Shown here: positions 1 through 5,905 of the stretch, piece by piece
Layout: each line of letters opens with the position of its first letter
Numbering within the stretch: position 1 is the first letter of the stretch
Origin: Hyphomicrobiaceae bacterium
Lineage (GTDB): Bacteria > Pseudomonadota > Alphaproteobacteria > Rhizobiales > Hyphomicrobiaceae
Direction of reading: 5' to 3'
DNA length: 7,903 nucleotides
NCBI GenBank assembly: GCA_021775715.1
Contig: JAJFHI010000167.1
Location: 1-7,903 of the forward strand
The notes under the pieces: model-generated
Told to the model about the DNA's origin: nothing
The model's input: only the letters and a program-made list of their open reading frames with translations
Database searches by the model: none
Program-made: the position numbers and the translations under genes

Positions 1-2181
1 TGCTTTAACCCCGGCCTCGTCAAAGCAATTCAACAATTCACGAAACAGGAAGTCAAAGAAATCAACGCCGATGGTGGCATCCATGGCCGCGATCTCATAC
101 TCGTCGATCGTGATGATTTCGAGGACAAAGACGAGACGGTCGTTAATGTGGAGACAGCCTTAGAAAACAAGAACCTGTTGGCGATGATCGGCGTCAACAG
201 TTCAACCCGCGGCCGCGTTGTCTTTGATCGCCTGGGCGAGAAAATCGGCGAAAGCAAGGTTCCGTTCATAACCGAAATCTCGCTCAATAAGATCTTCGAT
301 CCGTATCCAAGCGTCTTCACAATGGCGAGTGCCGTCGACACCGAACTCGAAACCGTGCGCGCCTTTATCATGAACGGCGGCTACCAGCGCCCAATGTTTA
401 TTGGTGTCGATAACGACCTCTACAGCTTTGCGCTCGGCGATGGTGTCCGGGTTGTTCCAGGAGGTCCATTGCTCGCGGGCGATTACCAGGTGCCAGTGCG
501 CGACTACAAACTCGAACCGGCTGCATCCCAAAAGGTCGTCGATGACATCAAAGGAAAAAACCCCGATTTGCTTTTGATGGCAATCCATTCCGGCCCCACC
601 GCACTCATGTTGCAACAATTGGCGAAGGCTGGCGTAACTGCACCGGTATTCGTCATGCTAGGGCGCATCGCCACCATTCAAAACCGCTGGAAAGACGAAA
701 ACCCACCCTACGGCGGCGATATCTTTCAGATGGCCCGTGAAGGTGTGCCCAATGCCTATAATGAGCGCCTGCGGCGGCGCATTTGGCGCGGTCGCAACGA
801 AAACTGGATATTCGACGACATCAAGAACGTGTCCAATCCGGGCTGGGCGAAGAAGACTTGCGAGGAAAGACCCAACAAAGAAGAACGCAAGATTTTCGAC
901 GGTGGTAACACGCGCGCAATCGGTCGCGGCATTCAGTACCGCGACATGCTACGACTGATCGTCGACGCCGCACGGTCTGCACCGGCGAAGTCAACAGTCG
1001 TGGAATACCGCGAACACATCGGTAAGCGCCTGCGTGGTTTTACCGAAGGCCGATTTGTTATGAAAGGCTTGTGGCAGGACTGGGCATTCACATCAGATCG
1101 CACGGCAGCCGGTGACACGCTGATTGTGGTCAAACCGAAAGACGACGACGAGGTCATTCTATCGCCGCAGCAGTACACCCGGGTGGCCGGAACCGTGCAG
1201 CCCAAGCCGGTGGTCTATCTGTCGCTCGACCTAATAAATGTTTCGCGTATCGACACCAACGACCAAAGCTTTGACGCTGAGTTTTATCTCTCGCTAAAAT
1301 CCACGGCAAATGACATCGGCAAAGACCAATTTGAGTTCACGAACGCCTACCGCTCGCAATCGGGCCAAGGGCGTTTGGTTGAAATTCGTCCGATCCACGA
1401 CGGCAACTCGGAATCGAACTTTCCCTCAGGTACCAAACTCTACAAGGTCTCGGGCAAATTCACCTTCGAGCCCAATTTGACGAGCTACCCGTTCGATAAG
1501 CAACGCCTGTCGGTTTCGTTCCAAGCACGCAACACGTCGCGGTCGTTCCTAATCCAACCACCACCGGTCGACGGCCGCCGCGCGGCCCTCACGATTGATG
1601 GCTGGGAGTTAGAGGATCAATACGTCGGTTCTGATCGCGACATCATCCCGACGATCGGCCGGTCATTAAGCGAACGCCGCATTGTGCCGTTCTACAAGTT
1701 CAACGCCACGTGGGTCGTCCAGCGCGTTGCCGTCGATTACTATCTGCGCGTTGTCATTCCGCTCGGATTCATTTTGCTGGTGACCTACTTCTCTGTCTTC
1801 CTGCATCACAAACGGTTTGAATCCATCATGGGCATTCAGGTGACCGCGCTGCTGTCATCGATCGCGTTGTATCTCGCACTGCCGAAAGTCGATTCCGATC
1901 AGGCGACACTGTCCGATCAGATTTTCATTCTCACCTATGCCGCCGTCAGCTTTATGATTGGCCTGTCGATCTTGCGCGAAAACTATTGGCCGGACAAAAT
2001 TACAGGTGGTGGCCGTGTTGTGTTGTTCGTGCAGTGGGTTGTATTCCCGATCGCAGCCGTCGGGACCGCCTTTTACCTCATCACGTCTGCCGGTGGTATT
2101 GACGGGCTTTACTACGTGCGTGGTGTCGGCACCGTGCTTGAAAACGCAGCAACCAACATCCGCGCCCTGCTGACAACATAA
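1..2181 (+). CDS. Periplasmic binding protein (type I) fused to pentameric ligand-gated ion channel, 5'-truncated
   Basis: The reading frame is open from base 1 and gives 726 residues to the TAA; the start and signal peptide lie outside the window. Residues 1 to about 330 look like a LivJ-type binding domain: an N-terminal INADGGIHGR signature, a DRDDFED segment, then alternating strand/helix blocks. From about residue 404 (base 1210) the sequence becomes a channel extracellular domain, with VYLSLDLINVSRID as first strand and a YPFD motif at base 1486, the counterpart of the Cys-loop FPFD. The flanking cysteines are absent, as is usual in bacterial members. Four membrane segments follow: M1 near base 1735 with the conserved proline (VVIPLGF), M2 near 1825-1881 ending in LPK, M3 near 1915-1974 and M4 near 2014-2082. 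A glutamate at the inner end of M2 (KRFES) suggests cation selectivity by analogy with GLIC and ELIC. The predicted role is a solute-gated inner-membrane ion channel; ligand and ion are unknown. Nothing suggests a frameshift across the domain junction. Confidence 0.88.
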   Translation, partial: CFNPGLVKAIQQFTKQEVKEINADGGIHGRDLILVDRDDFEDKDETVVNVETALENKNLLAMIGVNSSTRGRVVFDRLGEKIGESKVPFITEISLNKIFDPYPSVFTMASAVDTELETVRAFIMNGGYQRPMFIGVDNDLYSFALGDGVRVVPGGPLLAGDYQVPVRDYKLEPAASQKVVDDIKGKNPDLLLMAIHSGPTALMLQQLAKAGVTAPVFVMLGRIATIQNRWKDENPPYGGDIFQMAREGVPNAYNERLRRRIWRGRNENWIFDDIKNVSNPGWAKKTCEERPNKEERKIFDGGNTRAIGRGIQYRDMLRLIVDAARSAPAKSTVVEYREHIGKRLRGFTEGRFVMKGLWQDWAFTSDRTAAGDTLIVVKPKDDDEVILSPQQYTRVAGTVQPKPVVYLSLDLINVSRIDTNDQSFDAEFYLSLKSTANDIGKDQFEFTNAYRSQSGQGRLVEIRPIHDGNSESNFPSGTKLYKVSGKFTFEPNLTSYPFDKQRLSVSFQARNTSRSFLIQPPPVDGRRAALTIDGWELEDQYVGSDRDIIPTIGRSLSERRIVPFYKFNATWVVQRVAVDYYLRVVIPLGFILLVTYFSVFLHHKRFESIMGIQVTALLSSIALYLALPKVDSDQATLSDQIFILTYAAVSFMIGLSILRENYWPDKITGGGRVVLFVQWVVFPIAAVGTAFYLITSAGGIDGLYYVRGVGTVLENAATNIRALLTT

Positions 2182-2201
2182 GGGTGGCATGTTCTGTAAA
2201 A

Positions 2202-2277
2202 TGGTAGACCGGGGGAGGCTCGAACTCCCGACAATCCGATTAAGAGTCGGATGCTCTACCAACTGAGCTACCGGTCC
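2202..2277 (-). tRNA. tRNA-Lys (anticodon CTT)
   Basis: Read on the minus strand this folds as a 76-nt cloverleaf including an encoded CCA end. The acceptor stem is GGACCGG with CCGGTCT (first pair G-U). The D arm is GCTC-AGTTGGTA-GAGC. The anticodon stem TCCGA/TCGGA holds the loop CTCTTAA, placing CTT at positions 34-36, which reads the lysine codon AAG. The T arm is GGGAG-TTCGAGC-CTCCC. It is convergent with the channel gene, whose stop codon is only 20 bases away. No clear promoter or terminator could be assigned to it. Confidence 0.95.
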
Positions 2278-2289
2278 ACAGCAACTAAT

Positions 2290-2315
2290 CTCGCGCGCAA
2301 TAGAGTGTGCGCGGG
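2290..2315 (+). repeat. GC-rich inverted repeat between tRNA-Lys and the P460 terminator
   Basis: CTCGCGCGC at 2290-2298 pairs with GTGCGCGGG at 2307-2315 around an 8-base loop. As plus-strand RNA all nine pairs form, two of them G-U. As minus-strand RNA the two wobble positions become A-C mismatches. No T-run follows, so it is not a canonical terminator. It lies just upstream of the minus-strand tRNA-Lys. It could help end transcription running out of the channel gene or could be incidental. Confidence 0.35.
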
Positions 2316-2386
2316 ATCCAGCGAAAGGAAGAGAGACGTATCTCAACCGGTGCGGCTTGTCTAGGAGCATTGGGTCGGCAGCAACG

Positions 2387-2419
2387 AAAAAAGGACGGAC
2401 CATATGGCCCGCCCCTTTT
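2387..2419 (-). terminator. Intrinsic terminator of the cytochrome P460 gene
   Basis: On the minus strand, 25 bases after the P460 stop codon, a 14-base arm (2419 to 2406) pairs fully with 2401 to 2388 around the tetraloop ATAT. Three of the pairs are G-U. The descending arm ends in a run of six T on the minus strand (2392 to 2387). The wobble pairs become A-C mismatches in plus-strand RNA, which fits a terminator acting for the minus-strand gene. Confidence 0.85.
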
Positions 2420-2443
2420 CAACAAACTCGACCAATTACGGTC

Positions 2444-2956
2444 TTACTGGGCCATGTGCTCCAGTGAAAACAAGTGCTGTGTGTCGGCCAAAGGCATATG
2501 GCAACTGCGGCACTTATTGAGATCCTTCTTTGCCAGCCGTTCGCCCGCAGGGCTGAACACTGCAAAGTCCCAATCACCGTTGCGGAATTCTTCCGGAATT
2601 GTTTTACCCCAACCGGCACCTTTTTTCATCACGGCAATCGCGGCGAACTTGTCGCGCATGCGGCGACCCAAAGCGCTTTCTATCACTTTGCCGTCTTTGT
2701 CTTTCTTCGCCTTATAGACTTCGGCAACGACGACAGTGCCATCCGGAATTTTCTCTCCGGCCTTCGCGGCGGCCAAAGCCTCCTTACTGGTAAACAAGCG
2801 GATAACCTGATCATCATTCATCGTGCGATCAAGGCTGAGGTAGTTCTCCAGAGAAGTGCGATAGTCCTTCGGATATGTCACGCGCTCCCCGTCGGCAAAT
2901 GCAGCGGATGACACGGTGAGACCGAGCAATACGATAGCGATCGCTTTTTTGATCAT
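2444..2956 (-). CDS. Cytochrome P460 family protein (secreted c-type haem protein)
   Basis: A 170-residue protein. Residues 1-21 form a classical signal peptide (MIKK, a hydrophobic stretch, then SSAAFA before DGE), so it is exported to the periplasm. A single haem c attachment site CRSCH lies at residues 149-153. It is preceded by the family's typical AGWGKTIPEEFRNGDWDFAVF stretch in two parts and followed by a short tail with FSLEHM. P460 family members oxidise hydroxylamine or nitric oxide, and the related cytochromes c'-beta bind NO; which activity applies here is unknown. True P460s carry a lysine-haem cross-link, and several lysines near residues 82-90 are candidates, but the residue cannot be assigned without an alignment. 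ATG at 2956 was chosen because GGGAGAGGA lies 9 bases before it; an in-frame TTG at 2965 abuts that sequence directly and is less likely. The gene is divergent from the ECF sigma gene. Confidence 0.9.
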   Translation of the reverse strand: MIKKAIAIVLLGLTVSSAAFADGERVTYPKDYRTSLENYLSLDRTMNDDQVIRLFTSKEALAAAKAGEKIPDGTVVVAEVYKAKKDKDGKVIESALGRRMRDKFAAIAVMKKGAGWGKTIPEEFRNGDWDFAVFSPAGERLAKKDLNKCRSCHMPLADTQHLFSLEHMAQ

Positions 2957-3038
2957 GGTTTTCAATCCTCTCCCTAAGTTATCCAGAAACGGGGGCGTCC
3001 CCTTAATCTCCGGCTAATTCTCCAAATTTATATGCTTT

Positions 3039-3053
3039 GGCCGCAAAACGGCC
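3039..3053. repeat. Perfect inverted repeat in the P460/sigma divergent intergenic region
   Basis: GGCCG (3039-3043) and CGGCC (3049-3053) flank CAAAA. A second, looser dyad, GTTGC (3095-3099) and GCAAC (3109-3113), lies nearer the sigma gene, and another GCAAC occurs at 3058-3062. The roughly 220-bp gap must contain the promoters of both divergent genes, so these are possible operator or hairpin elements. No convincing -35/-10 pair or ECF-type promoter could be assigned in either direction. An AT-rich patch (about 3024-3034) is the only clear melting-prone stretch. Confidence 0.4.
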
Positions 3054-3177
3054 TGTCGCAACGCGCCAGCACCCAGCTTATTGGGCTTTTCGCTGTTGCA
3101 AGCATGTAGCAACAAGAGTTAGTCGTTTGAATGCACTGTTTTGTTACAGCCAAAAAGAAAAAAGATTGGCAGTGGCC

Positions 3178-3759
3178 ATGACCGACGCCTACAAAACTAG
3201 CGTTATCGATGAGATCGCGACCTACCGGCCGGTATTATTTCGCATCGCCATGCTGCAACTGCGTGACGCGGCTGCAGCCGAAGACGCGACGCAGGAAGCC
3301 CTGTTGGCCGCCATTCAGACGCATGACAAATTCGAAGGTCGCGCGGCTCTTCGAACCTGGCTGATCTCAATCCTACGCTTCAAGGTTCTGGACAGTCTGC
3401 GCCAACGCCAGCGGCAGGGCATGCCGGTTGACCCAGGCCAACTTAGTGTCGAATTGGACACCGCGAAGTTTGCCACGTTGTTCGATGAGACCGGTTGCTG
3501 GGCGACGCCTAAGGATGCGTGGACGAACCCCGAGACACATGTCTCACGTATCGAGTTTTTCCGCGTTCTCGAAGCCTGTCTCACCAAGCTTCCGACAAAT
3601 ACATCTCGGGTCTTTCTTATGCGGGAATGGCTCGAACTCACGAGCGACGAAATCTGCTCAGAGACAGGCGTCACGGCAGGCAACTTGCGTGTTTTGTTGT
3701 ACCGTGCACGCATGCAACTCCGCAGCTGCCTCGATGTTTCATGGGATCGCAGCCAATGA
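3178..3759 (+). CDS. ECF-type RNA polymerase sigma factor
   Basis: A 193-residue extracytoplasmic-function sigma factor, which directs RNA polymerase to a small stress regulon. Region 2 covers about residues 15-80, with the typical AEDATQEALLAA helix (the -10 recognition and core-binding area) and RTWLISILRFKVLDSLR. Region 4 covers about 125-185: LEACLTKLP, then a helix-turn-helix with SDEICSETGVTAGNLRVLLYRAR that reads the -35 element. The linker has a GCWATPKDAW stretch that I associate with the proteobacterial subgroup paired with small soluble zinc anti-sigma factors, such as Neisseria sigma-E/MseR; this is from memory. The ATG at 3178 gives a normal ECF N-terminus. The frame is open upstream to 3037, but that extension is not sigma-like. 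The ribosome site is weak (A-rich, AAAAAAGA), and GTG at 3172 or TTG at 3166 remain possible. It overlaps the next gene by ATGA. Confidence 0.9.
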   Translation: MTDAYKTSVIDEIATYRPVLFRIAMLQLRDAAAAEDATQEALLAAIQTHDKFEGRAALRTWLISILRFKVLDSLRQRQRQGMPVDPGQLSVELDTAKFATLFDETGCWATPKDAWTNPETHVSRIEFFRVLEACLTKLPTNTSRVFLMREWLELTSDEICSETGVTAGNLRVLLYRARMQLRSCLDVSWDRSQ

Positions 3760-3974
3760 CAAATCGTGAACCGATAACATGCCAGGACACGACTTGGCTT
3801 GTCAGCGACTCTTGCGAACGCGAGCTGACTGCGGAAGAGAAAGCCGACCTACATGGCCATATCGCGACGTGCGAACTCTGCCAAGGCGCCAGCAAACAAT
3901 TCGATGTGTTGTTTCAACAAATCAGACTGTTTTTCTCTAAGGACATCCAACCAGGTGGAGATGCATCGGAATGA
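3756..3974 (+). CDS. Small soluble zinc-finger (zf-HC2-like) putative anti-sigma factor
   Basis: A 72-residue protein whose ATG overlaps the sigma factor's TGA (ATGA, 3756-3759), a layout that implies translational coupling and a stoichiometric partner. It contains H35-x3-C39-x2-C42 (HIATCELC), the signature of zinc-binding anti-sigma domains such as those of RsrA, ChrR and MseR, plus two more cysteines at C9 and C20. The order matches the family: a first Cys region, an LTAEEKADLHGHI helix, then the HxxxCxxC. There is no membrane segment, so it should act in the cytoplasm by holding the sigma factor. In characterised relatives, thiol oxidation or zinc loss releases sigma; whether that applies here is inference. 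No strong independent ribosome site is visible. It ends 35 bases before the convergent DUF1194 gene. Confidence 0.85.
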   Translation: MTNREPITCQDTTWLVSDSCERELTAEEKADLHGHIATCELCQGASKQFDVLFQQIRLFFSKDIQPGGDASE

Positions 3975-4009
3975 GTTCTGCCGTGACACGCGGCTGTTGA
4001 GGCAGAGTA

Positions 4010-4858
4010 CTACCGCGCCGCTGTTTCTAATGTGCGACCGCTAGGTGCAACCCCACTAATCTCCATCACAAACTTCTGGCGGATGGCGCGGCCGAAGTCT
4101 TTGAAGCCGACGGCTGGCAAAATGAAGGAACCAAGTCCGCCTTTGACGTTGTCGGTGTACCAGGTCTCAAGAGTGTCCGCCTCCCGGCCTTCCAAAATCG
4201 GCAAGCCGTTGATGATGGTTCCATAATCGACGATTTCGGTACGCAGCGAACCCACTGAACGATGCGGGTTACAGTTGTCACTTCCGTCACCAGACACATC
4301 AACCACGGTGCGCAACGCTTCAACGGGAATGCGCGCCAATACTTTGGAATTCAGAAACGACAACATCCGCCCCATGCAGGTGAAGTTGCCTTTGTTGCGC
4401 GTCACCTTGCGAACCAGCGCTGCCACACGCAACGCGTCATCGCGCGATGCAATGCGTTGCCACGGTACATCCATCCGTGGATGATCTGACCATGTAACAA
4501 GCGAGAACAAAATCGCGTTCTGTGGGCCGTTCAAAATGGCGTCTTGTACGCCGCGATCTTCCAAAGCGGTCGCGATGCCTTCAAGTTGCAGATCATAGCG
4601 GCCATCATTGACCGAACTCGACACATCGACGGACACGACCAGCGCTGTATCAACAGCGGATGGCTTTGGATTGACATTTGCCATAGACGGCCGCGCCAAA
4701 TGCGTGGACGCGGACAAAACCAAAACCAGTACGATCACCGCAATTACGCGCGCCGCCGACCCAGCGAATTGTTGGTGTGCAAACTTTTGAACCCGGCGCT
4801 TGTCTATTGCGCCGTCAGCAAACTTCGGCAAATCCATAGTCCTCCATAGCGCGCGCAT
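4010..4858 (-). CDS. DUF1194 family protein, membrane-anchored, vWA-like metal site
   Basis: A 282-residue protein. Residues about 35-52 form a hydrophobic segment (ARVIAVIVLVLVLSAS) after a basic stretch, so it is a signal anchor or long signal peptide, with the rest in the periplasm. The domain starts with VDTALVVSVDVSSSV: DVSSS at 78-82 fits the DxSxS metal-ion-dependent adhesion site of von Willebrand A folds. Further family marks are VTWSDHP, VPWQRI, VVDVSGDGSDN (185-195), INGLPI (216-221) and GGLGSFI. DUF1194 has no established function. The ATG at 4858 lies 6 bases after the pentapeptide gene's stop and has no good ribosome site. An in-frame ATG at 4837 is preceded by GGAGG, but at only 3 bases, and gives 275 residues. 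The two genes form an operon. The domain is complete. Confidence 0.85.
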   Translation of the reverse strand: MRALWRTMDLPKFADGAIDKRRVQKFAHQQFAGSAARVIAVIVLVLVLSASTHLARPSMANVNPKPSAVDTALVVSVDVSSSVNDGRYDLQLEGIATALEDRGVQDAILNGPQNAILFSLVTWSDHPRMDVPWQRIASRDDALRVAALVRKVTRNKGNFTCMGRMLSFLNSKVLARIPVEALRTVVDVSGDGSDNCNPHRSVGSLRTEIVDYGTIINGLPILEGREADTLETWYTDNVKGGLGSFILPAVGFKDFGRAIRQKFVMEISGVAPSGRTLETAAR

Positions 4859-4864
4859 CTTGAG

Positions 4865-5692
4865 CTACCGCACCACTTGAATGTCGGTGTTCTGCGTTGT
4901 TGTACGTCCGCGCACGGTTGCCAGACCAATGGCACCATCGAATACAGCTCCGTCCAGCGTCGCACCGGTGAAATCCGCACCCGTCACATCAGCACCGCTG
5001 AAATTCGCCTTGGACAGATCAGCTCCAGTGAAATTGACGCTTTTCAAATTTGCACCGACGAACTTCGAAAAGGGCATCTCAACGTTGACAAAGTTCACCC
5101 CCTCCAACTTCCCACCGGAGAAATCCACACCTGTCAGTTTGCTTTGTAGAACCGTCGAGATCGTATCGCTCCGGTCACCTCTCGGCCCAAAACTCACATT
5201 CGTCAGATCAGCGTTGCGAAAACTTGCGCCGTCCAGCCGAGCGATTATCCGGCCGCCGGCCATACGCACACCGGTAAAATTCGGCGCATCTTTTTGCTCA
5301 AAGGCCATATTTGAAAAGCCCGCCGGCAGCAGTAACGTTGCACCCTCAAGATTGGCACCGGTAAAGTCGGTCCCAATGATGGTGCTCCGATCAAGGCGCG
5401 TGTCTGAAAGATCCGCACCACTGAGATTGGCGCGGGTCAAATCGCATCCGTACAAATCCGCGCCGGCAAGTAGCGCTTTTTTGAAGTCGACGTTCGCCAG
5501 ATCAAGGTATGACAAATCGCGATCGGAAAAGTCGACAGGCCGGTCGGCGGTCGACTTGAAAATTTCAGAGATAACATCGCGAGCCGCCATCTCGGCAGCA
5601 GTGACCATATTCGAGCCAGCCCCGACCGTCAGCGCGACGGCTATCACCGCCGTCCGAATGAATGCCCGACATTTGTAATCCCATATCGCCAA
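4865..5692 (-). CDS. Exported pentapeptide-repeat protein
   Basis: A 275-residue protein. Residues about 1-33 form a signal peptide (basic start, IRTAVIAVALTVGAG, then TAA), so it is exported. The rest is dominated by A(D/N)Lxx/F-type five-residue repeats in two blocks, about residues 53-122 (for example LTRANLSGADLSDTRL) and 136-255 (for example FTGADLSKANFSGADVTGAD). They are separated by a less regular insert around LLPAGFSNMAFEQKD. Such repeats fold as a right-handed quadrilateral beta-helix and usually mediate protein contacts; no enzymatic function is expected. The start is TTG at 5692, chosen because GAGGAGG lies 7 bases upstream and because the next methionine (residue 29) would destroy the signal peptide. 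The C-terminal 20 residues (TTTQNTDIQVVR end) leave the repeat pattern. It is the first gene of the unit with DUF1194. Confidence 0.9.
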   Translation of the reverse strand: MAIWDYKCRAFIRTAVIAVALTVGAGSNMVTAAEMAARDVISEIFKSTADRPVDFSDRDLSYLDLANVDFKKALLAGADLYGCDLTRANLSGADLSDTRLDRSTIIGTDFTGANLEGATLLLPAGFSNMAFEQKDAPNFTGVRMAGGRIIARLDGASFRNADLTNVSFGPRGDRSDTISTVLQSKLTGVDFSGGKLEGVNFVNVEMPFSKFVGANLKSVNFTGADLSKANFSGADVTGADFTGATLDGAVFDGAIGLATVRGRTTTQNTDIQVVR

Positions 5693-5699
5693 CGCTCAC

Positions 5700-5706
5700 C
5701 CTCCTC
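5700..5706 (-). promoter_or_regulatory. Strong ribosome binding site deciding a TTG start
   Basis: Minus strand GAGGAGG ends 7 bases before the TTG at 5692. It is the best Shine-Dalgarno match in the window and supports the unusual start codon of the pentapeptide-repeat gene. Confidence 0.75.
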
Positions 5707-5819
5707 GAACGACAAACTCATTTCCATTCCATGGCGCCAATTGCCGCGCACACGGAACATCCCCTGCGACCAGACCATAGCATTTCGGGCTCGAATGGCG
5801 AGTGAATGAGGATTTTGCG

Positions 5820-5848
5820 TTGCGCTAAAACACGTGGACACCGCTATC
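5820..5848 (+). promoter_or_regulatory. Possible recJ promoter
   Basis: TTGCGC (5820-5825) and GCTATC (5843-5848) are 17 bases apart, about 58 bases before the recJ start. Both hexamers are imperfect matches to the housekeeping consensus. A CACGTG palindrome (5831-5836) lies between them, and an inverted repeat CGCCA/TGGCG follows near 5860-5875. The rest of the 213-bp gap between the pentapeptide gene and recJ shows nothing I can name. Confidence 0.25.
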
Positions 5849-5891
5849 CCCGCCACACTTTGGCGTGTTCGAATCAGTCAATGTCGCCGCC

Positions 5892-5898
5892 AAAGGAG
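5892..5898 (+). promoter_or_regulatory. recJ ribosome binding site
   Basis: AAAGGAG lies 7 bases before ATG 5906. It fixes the recJ start there rather than at the in-frame ATG at 5834, which would add 24 residues rich in Arg and Cys unlike RecJ. Confidence 0.8.
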
Positions 5899-5905
5899 CA
5901 ACGTT

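Noticed and set aside
2202..2277. tRNA-Lys as an integration site for a mobile element
   Set aside because: No integrase and no direct repeat of the tRNA 3' end were seen in the window.
1855..2403. 182-residue minus-strand frame spanning tRNA-Lys
   Set aside because: It runs through the tRNA and antisense to the channel's M2-M4. The stretch resembling a common mis-annotated peptide (GPVAQLVEHPTLNRIVGSSS) is simply translated tRNA.
3037..3177. In-frame upstream extension of the ECF sigma gene giving a 240-residue protein
   Set aside because: The extra 47 residues do not resemble sigma region 1 or 2, and they run through the dyads of the divergent promoter region. The protein from ATG 3178 has a normal ECF N-terminus.
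3975..4017. CGCGG/CCGCG pair between the zinc-finger gene and DUF1194 as a bidirectional terminator
   Set aside because: The loop would be over 20 bases, no T-run follows on either side, and the right arm lies in the DUF1194 coding end.
4881..5678. 265-residue plus-strand frame opposite the pentapeptide gene
   Set aside because: Its regular Ser/Pro/Lys pattern is the antisense image of the pentapeptide repeats, whose own frame has a signal peptide, ribosome site and family pattern.
5644..5856. 70-residue minus-strand frame ahead of the pentapeptide gene
   Set aside because: It overlaps the pentapeptide start and its ribosome site in another frame, has no recognisable domain, and its composition looks like translated intergenic DNA.
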